Assembly: GCA_030052745.1 (NCBI GenBank)
Contig: JANBVO010000001.1
Span: forward strand, 2,170,001 to 2,234,000
Direction: 5' to 3'
Source: Pleurostoma richardsiae
Lineage: Eukaryota > Ascomycota > Sordariomycetes > Calosphaeriales > Pleurostomataceae
DNA length: 64,000 nucleotides
The notes beneath the pieces were generated by a model. The model saw only the letters and a list, made by a program, of their open reading frames with translations. It was not told the DNA's origin and searched no databases. Positions 12,950 through 25,425 of this stretch are shown here, in pieces. The first letter of the stretch is position 1. Every line of letters begins with the position of its first letter. Made by a program: the position numbers and the translations under genes.

Positions 12950-13817
12950 ATGGCTGCCATGCTCAGTCAGAATCCCCTGATGAACGGGCCCAACTACTCC
13001 TTCAATGAAGCACCCAAGACTGCCGCCGGCGAGAACCGGCAACACCGCTTTGATCCGTGAGCAGCCTCCGCATAAGTTCCCTCCCCGATTAGAGATGGAA
13101 CCGCTACTGACGTAGTCATACGATCACAGTTACACGGACAACGGCGGCTCCACCCTCGCCATCGCGGGCGCCGACTTCACCATCATGGCCGGCGACACGC
13201 GGCTGACCTCGGGCTACAGCATCAACACGCGGCTCGCCCCCAAGGTGTTCAAGATTGGCGGCACCACCTCGGACCAGTCGGACGCGACGCTGGTGCTCTC
13301 GGTGGTCGGCTTCGCCGCCGACGGCGAGGCCCTCAAGGAGCGCCTCGACGCCGTCTGCAAGATGTACCGCTACCGCCACGGCAAGCCCATGAGCGTCAAC
13401 GCCTGCGCCAAGCGCCTGTCCACCATCCTCTACCAGAAGCGCTTCTTCCCCTACTACGCCTACGCCATCCTCGGCGGCCTCGACGACGAGGGCCGTGGCG
13501 CCGTCTACAGCTACGACCCCGTCGGCAGCTACGAGCGCGAGATGTGCCGCGCCGGCGGCGCCGCCGCCTCCCTCATCATGCCCTTCCTCGACAACCAGGT
13601 CAACTTCAAGAACCAGTACGTCCCCGGATCCGGCGAGGGCCACGCCCTGCAGGAGCGCCCGCGCGTGCCCCTCACCCGGCCCGAGGTGGAGGTCCTGGTC
13701 AAGGACGCGTTCGACGGCGCGGTGGAGCGTCATATCGAGGTCGGCGACGGGCTGCAGATGATGATCATAACGAGGGACGGCATCGAGGAGCGCATCGTGC
13801 CGCTCAAGAAGGATTAA
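12950..13817 (+). CDS. pre7: 20S proteasome subunit beta-6 (PRE7/PSMB1 type)
   Basis: Exons 12950-13056 and 13130-13817 give 264 residues. The ATG at 12950 has a strong context (CAACCATGG). The sequence follows PRE7 throughout: Q-H-R-F-D-P-Y-T-D-N-G-G-S, G-D-T-R-L, the Y-S-I-N segment, G-K-R-F-F-P-Y-Y, Y-D-P-V-G-S-Y-E-R, and the run starting C-R-A-G-G-A-A-A-S. Beta-6 belongs to the non-catalytic beta subunits. In agreement, there is no propeptide Gly-Thr autocleavage site ahead of the core. It is a structural member of each beta ring of the 20S core particle. The second exon is strongly GC-biased at third positions. Confidence 0.97.
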
Positions 13818-16800
13818 GTAGGGTGAAGAAGGAAGACAAGGAGTTGAGGAAAGAGCAGAGGGGCCGTGACGTGCCTTATTCAGGCCGGGCTCACTTGTAC
13901 ATTACCGCATATTGGGGAGCTGGAGTCCAAGCTTTCTGAGCTTCTGAGCTTACTGCAATTGATGAGGCGTTCTAGAACTTACTCTCTCTCCCGGGCGTCC
14001 GAAGTCCTTTGTTTCCTGCCTCTAGGGCAACAATAAATCTGATCGCGGTCCGACGGAGTACCACCGAGCAGCACCACGGGAAAACATCACCAATTCGAGC
14101 AGGTAGAAGCAATTCATAATGTGCGATGGTTAAGCACCATTTCGACTCTATCTAACTTACCAGCCGCAACTCAAACCTTATTACTGCCGCTACTGGAACC
14201 TTACGGCAGCCGGGTAACACGCCATCCGCCAAGTCGCGACTCGCACTCTTTCTGGGTTAGGACGTTGCTGCTTAACTTCCCGAATTGGCATTACCCTCGG
14301 CAGCACTACAGAAGCTTACGTAGGACTTCAACAGAGTTCGCGATAAAGCGACCTATACTAAGGAGAGCCAGTTTCTGCAGCGACTCACACCTTGCTGGTG
14401 TCTTGATCGTTGCAGAGTGCGGGTTGGCGGTAGTGGCGTCTCTTTCTGGTACCCAATCCAGAGAGAGTACCGAGGTGGGAAGTATCGTAGAATCGCCATT
14501 AGCATGATACCGACAGTTTGGTACGCGGCGCTTGGGTGAACTCTATCTGACCCGTTCGTAAGTCTGGCGTCTCAACATTTTCGGGGGCTTCTATTCTGTA
14601 AGCGCTGGATCTGGAACACATAGAACGCGAGGAGGCATCCCTCATTGTAGCCGCTGTGAGAACGTCGCTCTGAGCCCCCACATCCCGGCGAAGCTGAGCA
14701 CGACGTATGTCTGTAAGCACCACAGACATGACCGAACAGACAACCACCTGGTAGGAGTTTGCAGCAGTCCCAAGGAGACGGCTCAGCCTGTCCAGCGGGA
14801 TGCCGATACCCTCAAAAGACGCAAGAACAGAGCTCACATTCGGGACCGCTAAGATGACCCACGAATCACGCGGAGATTAGTCGGAGAGGGATCGAACGAT
14901 GTCTGCCTTCGCGGACCAGCGCGCCACAGTAACCCAGAGACTCGGGCCCTGTCAAGGGAGGCGGCTTCAGTGGATGCTTGTGAGAGAAACCTATTCCCGA
15001 TATCCACAAATGCGCCGTTGGGCCTCCGGTCAGGAATCCACCGTGCTGCTAAGCTTGTGGACACTGGTGTTCCTGGTACGTGATAGATGATGTTGTGACG
15101 GTTAGGACGGACGCCAGACATCAGGGCTGTCTTCCATGTGACAACGCCGGCATTCAAAAGTCGCCTCGCTGCCCACGTGGTGCTTCCCTGTCACGCAGTG
15201 TCGATCCCTCTGAAACTTGCTTCGTAACGGCCTCCCCGGGTGGCCAAGGGAGTGACAAGATCCGAACGTCTGCCCGCAGAGTGATGGTCTCTCGAGTCGA
15301 TAGTGTGGCTGTAGCGAGCTGCCCAAGCTTTCTGAAGGAGAAGCTAAAGCATGAACAGCCTGACGGTAGAGGTTACGGGTAATCGATATCCCATCAAAAT
15401 GGAAAATAGGGGCGGACTTGTCCCTGGGAGGTTAAAAGCTCGCTGTATCCGACACTACTTGCCTTAGTCCAGGGCGGATGTCCCATGGGCTAGTCGTCTC
15501 AGTGTGTCGCCCACGAACGACGATCCAGAGGGAGAAGGCAAGCGCCACCAAGTACTATTGGCATCGCAGCTAGGAGACGCGCATGAACTGAACTCGGCAA
15601 GGCCGTGCGGGGCGGGGGGTGAACGACAGAGACCGAGTCAGTCTTGCAGAAAATGCTCACACGCCGGTCACGCCGTAGACCAACGGCGGCGTGTCACAAA
15701 CGGTGGAGTGACTTGATGAGGAGAAGGACCCTACCAGTCCGCCGATGGCAATGGTGCTCCTTGGACTGGAGGCCACCCATCCTTTGACCAATCTTCGACT
15801 GACCGGAGCAAGTCCCGTCTTGTGCCGGGTCTTGCGTAGAGCATCCGGTCAGGCGCGGTGGCAACAGCCGGGAACCAACGGCGCCGAGCGGGAGCAGCGC
15901 TCATCCCTGGTTCCTCGGTTCCGTCCTCTTCAGCAGTGAGAAACGAGTGGAGGAACACGCAAGGTTGGTGTCTTCTGAGTGCGGCGCCTGATCTGTGCGC
16001 CCATCTGGGAGTGGACTCCAGTTCGCGCCACCGAGGCTTACGAGGTTTGCGGCTCGTTTGGGTGGCGGCGCGGGGAAGAAAAAAGAAGTTTAGGGGTATC
16101 CATGACGATGACAAGCGCGCGGGATCACGAATGGAGTGCAGAAAAGGCAAGGGGTTCGAATATCTCCGAACCGAGTTGGTAGTGATCGGCGCGCAACGTC
16201 TATAAGTAGAGTAGCGCAGGATAGCCGTGGCGAGAGACGTTGGGCGCCCGTATCGAGACATATCTCACTGTATGTTCTTTGTCAGCACAGAGTGCACACG
16301 AGAGTGCTCTTCTCGGTGTGCTGCGGCATGTATTCCACCTGAAGGAGTCTTGGGTAGTCGTAGAAGAAGTCGAGTTGTGTGTATGTACAACCTGGGGTTA
16401 CCGATGCTGAAAGGACTGAGATGGTGGGTCTGTCAAACGCGCGGTAACGCAACGCCACAGTGGCACTTGAAGAACTCAGACAGTAACCGTGAATGGAGCT
16501 TCCTCACCTTGCTCACCTCCAAAACAGCTCGACACTGAGTACGTCACGTATGCAGGTTTGTTACCTATCGGGTGCCGCGCAAAGGCCGAGGTTATCGACT
16601 GTTAAACGGTCAAGATAAGGCGGAAGAGAATGTCCGGTGCAGCACCAACTAGGAGGAATTCAAGAGTGACATTCCAGAGTGCCTCTCTGGCAAGCCATGT
16701 TCCGTAGCCCTATGATTGGAAGAAACGGCAAATTTGCTGGCTGGAGGGTCTCACAGGGGTCCCCGGTTCCACTTACACATCCTTTGTCGTGTTCGCAGGA

Positions 16801-19800
16801 AGCTACCAAGGTAGGTACTCTGTACTCCCAGGAACTCCGTACTTCCGTTACTTATCTTCAAGGTCGGTTGAAGTCAAGCTAGGTGTTTGCTTTTGTCTTC
16901 ACCGGCAGTCGATGGGCTTCAGCACAGCAGAGCTACATAGAGATGTATCTCACCGCAGACTTGCGTGGCCTGCATGCATCTGGCATTGCTGCCCAACTGG
17001 CATGACGCGAAGAGATTGCTTAGTTAGGCAGTCGAAGTTGTTCGAAATTGGATAAGGGAGCTTCCTTCATTTCCTCGTCCACGAATTGAGTTTGACAGAC
17101 TCCGTACCAGTCTAAAGCGCGCCCTAGGTTGACCGCCGACCGGGAACCAACGGCGGTGATAGGTAAAATGAGAAAGGTGCAGCTCTTCCTAGCTGCAGGT
17201 ATGTAGTTAGTGATGGCTGATCGTACGAGTACGGGGCTGGCTTGGAGTTAGTGCGCGCTCAAGTTCTCAATAGGATGGTGAGAGGGAGTACAGCAAGGCA
17301 GTCGTACCCGCACCTGCTAGAGTCCTTGGAGCAGTTCATGCGAGAGCTAATCATGGCGCCTTGGTTGCTATCGCGTACCCAGCCAGCACGTCAGCTGCTT
17401 AGAGAATTCGTCTCAGGCAGTTTGGAGCCCTCCAAACCACGGAGCACTGGTATCCAGACTAGATTAGATATCAGGCGGGAATCCCCATATCGGCGGCGCA
17501 TCGCCCTCCCTATCGGTAGTGCCGATGAACGTGCTTGCTTAGCGTCTGTCTCACGCTCACGTGCTGCTTGAACACTTGATCGCACCATCTGTGTGCATCT
17601 GAGACATAGAGGTCCAGACCTCTGGCCGGCGTGTGAGCTGGTGGAGAGAGTAGGTCGGTGTGCTGTAGACATGTGTCGGCCTGTCGTCCGTCTGGACTTT
17701 TTGCGCGGTGGCAAACACTCCCGAACAGGCCCGACGGGTGGCTTGTTACCCTGTGGGGCAGGCTGTGGAGATGTGGCGCTGCTGGCGCGTGCTGAGTGGG
17801 GCATTTCGATGGATGAAATGGGAAATGGGAAATGATGAATTAATGGGAAAGAGCGACCCGGCACAGATGGGAAACTGGAAGCGGAGAATGCGAGGGGCGA
17901 AAAGGGGCTGGTGAGATCCCGAGTCTCCTCAATCCCCTTCCGCAGACCGCTGCGGACATCCGTATCTCGCAGCTCCCTTGCACTACGCGAGGCGCGGAGC
18001 GGCCACGGGAGCTTTTGCAGATCCAGGTTGAAACTTTTGATGCAGGAAACCTTGGTCAGAGCTTGTTCCGCCTTGGTACCTCCCGCATGCTAATCCGGTA
18101 CGAAGCAGACTAGAGCGGCGGCCAAGTGTGATAGCTGGCAGCTTAACGCCGCCCTGCTCCTCCGCCCCTTACGGATGGGTTTCTTCGGTATGCTAGCCCG
18201 ATTGAGCGGTGAACCTAGGAGCTTCCGGGTGTCGAAGTACCTGAATGGGGTTCTGCCAAGCCACATCCATCTCCAGTGTTTCTGTTGTTCTTCGTGGGGC
18301 CCATCTTGCATCCAACTTGGCGTCGATTCTACGCTATGATCAGGCGAGGGACATGGCGACGACAGCGGGCACTCGGGCAATCACCCCCGGGGTAGGACAG
18401 AAGATGATTGCGGACGCCATTTCATCATTCGCTTGTCACGATGCCTCGCCAGAAGGAAGCAGGACCTAGGAGCAGCGACTTACGAATGGCTAGGCGTCGA
18501 TCGCTTACAATCACGGAAAATCATGCCATGATGTCCCTTGATCTGCAACGCCGGATGATCCCAGCGGCTGATTTGGCAACCTGTGGCACTGCTGGGCCAT
18601 CTCCTGCGAGGCAGCCAGGCAGTCCAGGCAAGCTGCGCGGCGCTGGCAAGCCAAGCTAGACCCTGGATACGTGCGACCCTGACCGCAAACCTGCTCGACT
18701 AACGCAGTCGCTGGGGATAACACGCGATTGCTTCGCTGCGATTGCGCCCAGGCCGTATATTTGCTTCTTCCAGCTGTGTGACAGATCCGACAGTGCTCGG
18801 TTATCAGAGGGATTCGGTCCGCAGCTAATAGAGAGACAGCATCTGGCATGTCGTATCTCGACATCACCCAATAATCTCTAGTCCGTACCTCATGGACGCA
18901 TCTAGACTTCGCAAGCCCCAGCTGCCCGCCAGGGATCTGCAGCCAGACTTTCCCGGTACGGCTTCTCTACCGCACACACACTCGAGCGTGCTCTACTCGG
19001 GCACAAGCCAACATAGCCGGAGCGCGTTCAAACCCTGCCCAGCTGCGACAAGAGACACAGTGACGAATGATAACAATGAAACTTGTCCGTTGCCAGGCTG
19101 CAGCGAGCGAAAAGAAGAAGAGCTACTGCACTACCTGTTTGTTGTGGACGGCCTTTGCTAGAACTTCTTTCACGGGTCTACCTGTACTCCTAGCCGCAAC
19201 CCCACACCAGTCCTGGGGCGCCGGCGACTTTGCGGAGGAAGCAGCCGCAAAGCCGCAAACCCTTTTTCGCCTCACTCGCCCCCGAGCCGGCTCTCGCCTG
19301 GCCTTCTTGCTAGAGTAGAAGACAGCCAAGAGTGCTCAATCAGGGTTCCGGGCCCCCCTGCGGTGGGATGAGTATGGATGACGATACCAGCGAAACATTG
19401 ACGTTTGTCAGGTGCGCATCCGACTTGCAAATCCGACGATCTGTGCCCGTTTCCCATGCCCATCCTGCCACCGTTCTGTCACAGCATGGAGCTTGCTACT
19501 ATTTTAATGAGGCCGACAAGAGCCACAGTTTTGTGGTGGTGCCTCTGGGTTTTGGTGGACACGGTGCCACATCACCGCAGAAGAGGGGAATGACGTATGC
19601 GCACCGTCTACCCACCCGCGGCCCTCACACTGCCTTACACGTTCATGGCAATCAACTCGCCGTTCGAGTTGTCATTCTGCCTAACGAACTCACACGTTAT
19701 GGGGACTGAGCCGAGCCCAACTCGGGACATGATAGACACGTAGGTACAGGTTTGTACTGTACCATGGAGCAGCCGGAGGAAGCGGTGATGCTTTTGCGGT

Positions 19801-21973
19801 ACCGGTACCTCCCAGCTTCCATGTCGAGGGTTACCGTGTCTCGCCGTAAGGTTCCAGAAGAACCGCCCTGAGGTACCCATACCTGGGGCTGCTGGAGCAA
19901 GGGACCTGTACATTGCAGGCTTGGCAGGTCCCTGGAGGTGCAGCCAGGGCGTGGGCCCTGCCGAAGATGCGACAATCCGCAGCTTTGGTACCTGCGCAGC
20001 ACACCAAGCCCGAGAGAGTTTGCGACAAAGTACCTGGGCTGGACTGAAGAAAAAGAGACAGGCAGAGGGGCCTAGAACAATTGTGGCTCAGTCTGGTGTC
20101 TCGAAGGCATGGGCAGGGCAAGATGGGGAACTGAGATTGGCGAGGGCCCCCCTGACAAGCTGGCGAGAGGCTCTTCTCGCCCGGCGTGCGGTCTGGCGGT
20201 GTCTCTGGCGGTGCGGGTGGCGAAAACGGCTGCTAGAGGGCGTGCCACACACCATCCATCCCATCCATCTGGGATCGACTCGCGCCCCCCGGCATGGACG
20301 TACTCCGTACCTCACACTAGCCACGGAAACATCCCAAATGGAGATTCCCATCTTGCACATCTCTTTCCCCATGCCGCTCACCATGCGAATCAACACGCCG
20401 ACCCGCCAGCAGCGTCCAAGGGGGATCCCGCTCTGCACTAGCTGTACGGAGCTGCAGTCTTGTGTCTTCCCCAGCCGGCCAATGCCATAGCAGCAGCAGC
20501 CTCTCTACGCCCACCCCCTCGTCCTCTCCCTCTTCCTCCTCTGCTCTCCTCTCTGACCTCCCGTGGGGCCCTCTTCTGTTGTTCTTGTACTCTACTTTGT
20601 CTCTTGTCCCCTCCCAACTACTTGCCTTGCCAGGGTCCTTCCCTTCTCCGCCCACTGCCTCGCCATATCCCGGCCGGGTCCCGAGGTGCCTCCCATGCCC
20701 ACTTTCTAGCTCGGCCTGCTCGTTCGATCAACGCCCCCCCGGGCCCCATACAGCAGCGTCCTCCCAGGGTCTGGCCCGCGCTGTCATCCTAGAGAACGCC
20801 AGCCAAGCAAAGCCAGCAGAAACGCCCTACGGAAGTTTTAGCCACCCGCGCTCATGTTCGGGTCTCGTCATCTTCCTTGACAACCTAGCCGTCTCCTCTC
20901 ATGCTCGCTTTGCCATCACTTACCATAAATATACGACAATTTTATGGAGTGACGGCCGTGTCTTCATGCCTTCTACTCCGATTCGACGTACGAGAGCAGC
21001 TACTTACCTAGACGGGACGTATCATCAGGCGCTCGTTACCCACTGACCGACGCGGTCTCAAGCTACTACTACCTCAGACCACCATCCTGCCGCCACTACC
21101 TCTGCATATCATCCCCTCTAGAGTCAGCTCGATCCCCCGCCGCCCGCAGGTACCCTGCCCCCAGCAGCTTTCGCTCGGCACTTCGCTTCTAAACTTGTCA
21201 CACGACGTATCTCTTCCCTGTCTGGTGCGGTCATCCACACGTGTCCTGCGCCCTCATACCCGCCCGCCTTCGCTGGACCCGGAGAACGACCGAAGGATCA
21301 ATCTCAACTCGTCTCTGTGTCCCTCTGGGATAGTGTGGCGAAGGTGGCTCGCGGCAGCCACGACTTCCGGAGCCAACGCCGAGTCCCAATTGGAGACTCT
21401 GGGCCTATCTATCGTTTCGGTTGCTACTTCTCCCTTTAGGGCTCTCCTGCAGCTCTTCTGCGCCGGCACCGGTTGCGCCCCTGCTGCCCGGCTCTGTCTT
21501 TCCACCCCCATTGGGCGCCTAATCAAACTACTCGCCTCCGGGGAAGCAACGTCCAAAGGTCAAAAGTCCTCTCCAAACGTCTGGCGAGGTCGGGAAACTC
21601 AAGCGAATCGTACTCGAGCTTACCAAGGGCTTCTAACGCACAACTCAACCTACCGGGGGGGCGCAAATTGCACCTACCCCTTCCACGCACTACTTGTCTT
21701 TCACATTTCCCCCCACGCACTTACGTCTTATCTGTTTGCAACGCTCTCTTCAGGCGCCTTTACCACTTGCGTAACGATACAACTGGCTCTTGCCCTGCTT
21801 GACTGAGCCGCCGACCTGTCTTTGACCCTACCCGCTGTAAAGGGTCACAAAGGCCATTACACCTTCGCTCTTTCAACAGGTCGGGGCCTCGCCTCATGCC
21901 TTTGACTGCACAGCTGACGGTTGGATTAGTGTCTGAGTTTGGGCAGCCAGCCTGTTTGGCGCTACAGACACAA
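13818..21973. other. Large (8.1 kb) interval without a recognisable gene
   Basis: Between the proteasome stop and the YTH start I recognise no protein family, tRNA or rRNA. Open frames up to about 200 codons exist (for example 15731-16261 minus and 20462-21046 plus) but are compositionally biased or lack motifs. From about 20.4 to 21.9 kb the plus strand is markedly C/T-rich, as expected for the promoter and long leader of the YTH gene. From 19.7 to 20.1 kb GTACC-containing words recur. Base composition looks mixed, without obvious AT-rich RIP islands. Possible content: long UTRs, a lncRNA, or an unrecognised remnant. Confidence 0.5.
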
Positions 21974-24132
21974 ATGGGAGATGTTCCACCTCAGCCCACC
22001 TCGACTGGCTTCTCAACGCAAGAGGCCCAGCCTGGTCCCTATGCACCCGTCGGTTCTTCCATAGAAGGACACCAAGGCTATGCCCAAGGCAGAGGTATGG
22101 TAGATTCCTCATCGGCATTCTCCCCGCAGTATCCGCAACAGTACGCAAATCCCCAGCATGCGTTTCCGTCACAGTTCGATATGGCACAACCCCAGGGACC
22201 AGCCCGAGTAGGGCCCTACAACATGAACGCCATGACGAGCGCTCTCCCGCAGACAACCTACAGACCCGGACAATACAACCCGTCGCCGCAACGATTTAAC
22301 GCAGCTGCTTCTTCACCAAGTGTGGTCGGACAGATAGCGGCGCCTCTTGCCCAGTACACTGGACAACCCGCCATGAATCCTCTCGCGACTCAGCCGTACT
22401 ACATGCCACAGCATGCGCCCATGGGACAATACTATGGCGCGCCTGTCTCTCCGTCCCAGCAACAAGCGTCCATATCTCCGCGAGGTAGTGTAGGATACTA
22501 CCCCGGCCAAGCCATGATGAACCCCCAGCAACCTCAACTACCCGCTGCATACTATTACCCGCAAGCGACACACTACCATACACAAGCTCAGGCTCTGCAG
22601 GGACAGCCCATGCCAGGACAGTATGCCTCTCCTGCTCCTCAGCTGGACCCCAGAGCCATGCATGCACAAACAAGCGACAACGTAGGGAGCGGGGGTTATA
22701 GTACGGGCCAAGACAGGCACAGTAAGGACCAATATTCATTGTTTTGCAGCGATGACAGCGGCTGATACAAAGTACAGGTTCGACGGACAGTCGCTCCAAC
22801 GTAGTTCGCGGTCCCCCGAGAAAGCCGAAACAAAGCGGTACACAATCCCTTGAACCAGTCCAAACCTCTTACACCACTGATGCGTGAATAGGCCATGCAA
22901 TATGGATTGGAAACCTTCCGCCGCAGACAGAGCTCATGACCCTTGTCCACCATGTTTGTAGAGAGGCACCAGGATTGGAGTCGCTCTTTCTGATCTCGAA
23001 GAGCAACTGCGCCTTTGCGAACTTCAAGGATGAGGCCACATGTGTGGCCGCACAGCAGAAGCTCCACGACTCCAAGTTCCAGTCTGTAAGACTGGTAAGC
23101 CGGTTAAGGAAGAGCACAGTAGAGGGCGCCACGGGTGTCACTGCGCCGACGGGGCCAGCATCCGCAACACCGCGATCAACTGCAACTCCTGACAGCAAGG
23201 ATGGCAAGGAAGCTGACAAGGTCGAGGAGGAGGGACAGACCCAGGTCCCGGCACCTGTTGTCGCAGACTCCAAGAGCATCTCGGCAGGTGATGGGACGCA
23301 TGTTAAGGACAGGTTCTTCATCCTGAAGAGTTTAACAATGGAGGACCTGGAACTCAGTGTTCGGACGGGCATATGGGCGACTCAGGCTCATAACGAAGAG
23401 ACCTTGAACAATGCCTTCAAGGTGAGCCGGAGAGCCAATGGACAAGTCACCCTAGAGGCAGCGGCTTCGACGTACTAACTAGTGTTTTTGTCACAGAGCG
23501 CCGACAACGTCTATCTCGTTTTCTCCGCGAACAAGTCGGGCGAATACTTCGGCTATGCGAGGATGATTTCGTCTATCAACGATGACCCAGCGGCAGCCAT
23601 TGAGTTTGCCCCAAAGGCTCAATCCGCGAGTGATGTCGATCTTCCGAAGGCGATTCCAACCGAAGCAACCGAATTTGCGCCCAAGGGCCGTATCATTGAC
23701 GATTCCGCCCGCGGCACGATCTTCTGGGAGGCAGAGCGTGATGACGCCGACGACTCGGACGAGGCAGGCTCGGCAGCGGAGGTGGACGGCGTGGACGCTG
23801 TTGACACTGTTGACGGGGTAGACGGCGCGAGCACGGTGGAGAGTGCCCAGGAAGGCGTGGAGACGAAAGCATGGGGAAAGCCCTTTAAGCTTGAGTGGCT
23901 GTCCACATCTCGACTGCCCTTCTATCGGACTAGGGGCGTGCGGAACCCGTGGAATTCGAACAGGGAGGTCAAGATTGCTAGAGACGGCACGGAGCTGGAG
24001 CCAACCGTCGGTCGAAAGCTGATCGGACTCTTCAACCGCGTCCAGAGCCCGGCTCCGGGGCCAACCATGAGGCAGGGCCTGCCTCCCATGATCCCCGGAT
24101 ATCCTCCCGTGAGGTCGCCTTACCAGCAGTAA
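21974..24132 (+). CDS. YTH-domain m6A-reader protein with RRM-like domain
   Basis: Exons 21974-22681, 22759-22837, 22892-23421 and 23497-24132 join in frame to 650 residues. I start at M-G-D-V-P-P-Q; an in-frame ATG at 21896 would add 26 residues, but the intervening stretch contains a possible 5'UTR intron acceptor just before 21974. Residues 1-240 are a low-complexity P/Q/Y/G/A-rich region. Residues about 263-335 form an RRM-like domain (H-A-I-W-I-G-N-L-P-P, then C-A-F-A-N-F-K-D). Residues about 402-625 form the YTH domain: F-F-I-L-K-S-L, L-E-L-S-V-R-T-G-I-W-A-T-Q, H-N-E-E-T-L-N, F-S-A-N-K-S-G-E-Y-F-G-Y-A-R-M, and later R-T-R-G-V-R-N-P-W-N. A long acidic linker splits the YTH domain. Known role: YTH domains bind N6-methyladenosine in RNA through an aromatic cage and affect mRNA fate. 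Confidence 0.93.
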
Positions 24133-25260
24133 AAGTTTGTGGATTTTCTTATTATTCAAAGGCAGTCGAGTCAAATGCACGGTTGGATTCCTCAGTGTAT
24201 CTACGTCACGGTAGGCCAGCATCATCTTGCTGACCTCTTGCTGTGGCTCGTGTGGTCGCGTGCTGTTCTCTATACCGCTCTGGTATCCTCCTATGCATTG
24301 CATCCAACGCTTCGCTCGCTCTGAGCGTTTTGAGGTGTCGGCGTTTGGGAACGAGCAAGAGAGCATCTGGGAATTCCCGGTTAGGAGTTTTCTAACTGAT
24401 GAATCATGGAATGGGCATCTGTGCTGGCCATAGAGCAGGATGTCTACCTATCTACGTTGTAGTACTGCCACGAGACACTACGAGAATGTACAGGTTGTCA
24501 AAGTTTTGTTCCTACGTAGCCGATGTGTTTACGGGATAACTAGCGTACTAACCGAGGAGCAGCATGACAATTGGATGTCTGCACTTGAGCTGTTTAGAGT
24601 TTGCTCGGCTGTCACCTGTTACCTAACCTCAACCCCTGGACCCCTTTTTGACTTTGGCGGACGCCTTCAACGGCTTTTCTAAGAATCATCCAATCTACCT
24701 ATCTAGGTAGGTGGTTACCTAAGGTAGCTTCGGTATACTAGCAGTAACTAACTCCTCGGAGAAAGCAGTTTTTCTCAACAGCTTGCAAAGAAATTTCCTC
24801 AACGAGATCATGTTGACCTTCCTGGCTTGGGTGGCAAAAAAAGGCAAGGGGAAACATGGAGGAGACCGATCTCTGCTCTGGTCCTCTCTATTACCGTAGT
24901 CTTCGTTGGCCTTTGTCTAATTGTGGGTTGGTTCCTCCACACTTTCTCTCACATCAGTTCCCAGAGCATTTGGGCGAACGGTGGAGAAATAGTCGTGTGG
25001 CGAACTGTGTGGCGCAGCTCCAGCCACACAAGAGCGATGGACGGGTCACACTGCTGGCTCTGGCAGGTGATTGGCCAGGGGACCGGAAGCTACTGCAGAA
25101 CTTCGAGTGATCGCGCTAGTCCGTGAAGGGCTAGTGGTCACCACCGGCACCCATCCGCCTACACAGAAAAGGTACCTACTTACCTAAACATCCCTGTCTG
25201 CTGTGCTGGAGAAGCTCTCCGAGGCTTCCAGGCGACACAGCAACCTCGTAAGCCCACCAT
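24133..25260. other. Intergenic interval downstream of the YTH gene
   Basis: No gene was recognised. It contains the YTH 3'UTR, a CTACCT-AT-CTAGGTAG imperfect palindrome at 24695-24710, and related CTACCTA/TTACCTA words near 24446, 24714 and 25180. A GGTGGCAAA word at about 24830 matches the yeast proteasome-associated element but is not next to a proteasome gene. Confidence 0.5.
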
Positions 25261-25276
25261 GATGTCAGTGAAGCTC

Positions 25277-25341
25277 TCATGAACTTTGCCGTCGCGACGC
25301 ATTGGCTGCCGGGAGCCGATGTCAGTAAGCAAAGTTCATGA
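25277..25341. repeat. 13-bp perfect inverted repeat upstream of the small HSP gene
   Basis: TCATGAACTTTGC at 25277-25289 and its exact reverse complement at 25329-25341 are separated by 39 bases. A direct repeat GATGTCAGT lies at 25261-25269 and 25318-25326, just before each arm. It sits about 570 bases upstream of the HSP start codon and about 370 bases upstream of its TATA box. It could be paired binding sites for a dimeric regulator or a stem-loop. Confidence 0.75.
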
Positions 25342-25425
25342 CGGGAGCGCGGAACATGCGTTTTGGGAGTGATTTCGGACGGGTTCTCCGGCCAGAGGTA
25401 CGGGCGGGCGAGGTACCGCCTTATC

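Noticed and set aside
16150-16180. GGTTCGAATATCTCCGAACC as a tRNA B-box
   Set aside because: It is a short imperfect palindrome, with no D-arm or acceptor stem upstream.
20462-21046. Plus-strand open frame of 194 codons starting M-S-S-P-A-G-Q
   Set aside because: Low-complexity S/P/L protein produced by a C/T-rich promoter or leader tract; no splice or codon evidence of coding.
24829-24838. GGTGGCAAA, the yeast Rpn4 proteasome element
   Set aside because: Neither flanking gene is a proteasome gene and Rpn4-type control by this word is not established for filamentous fungi. A 9-base match is expected by chance at this scale.
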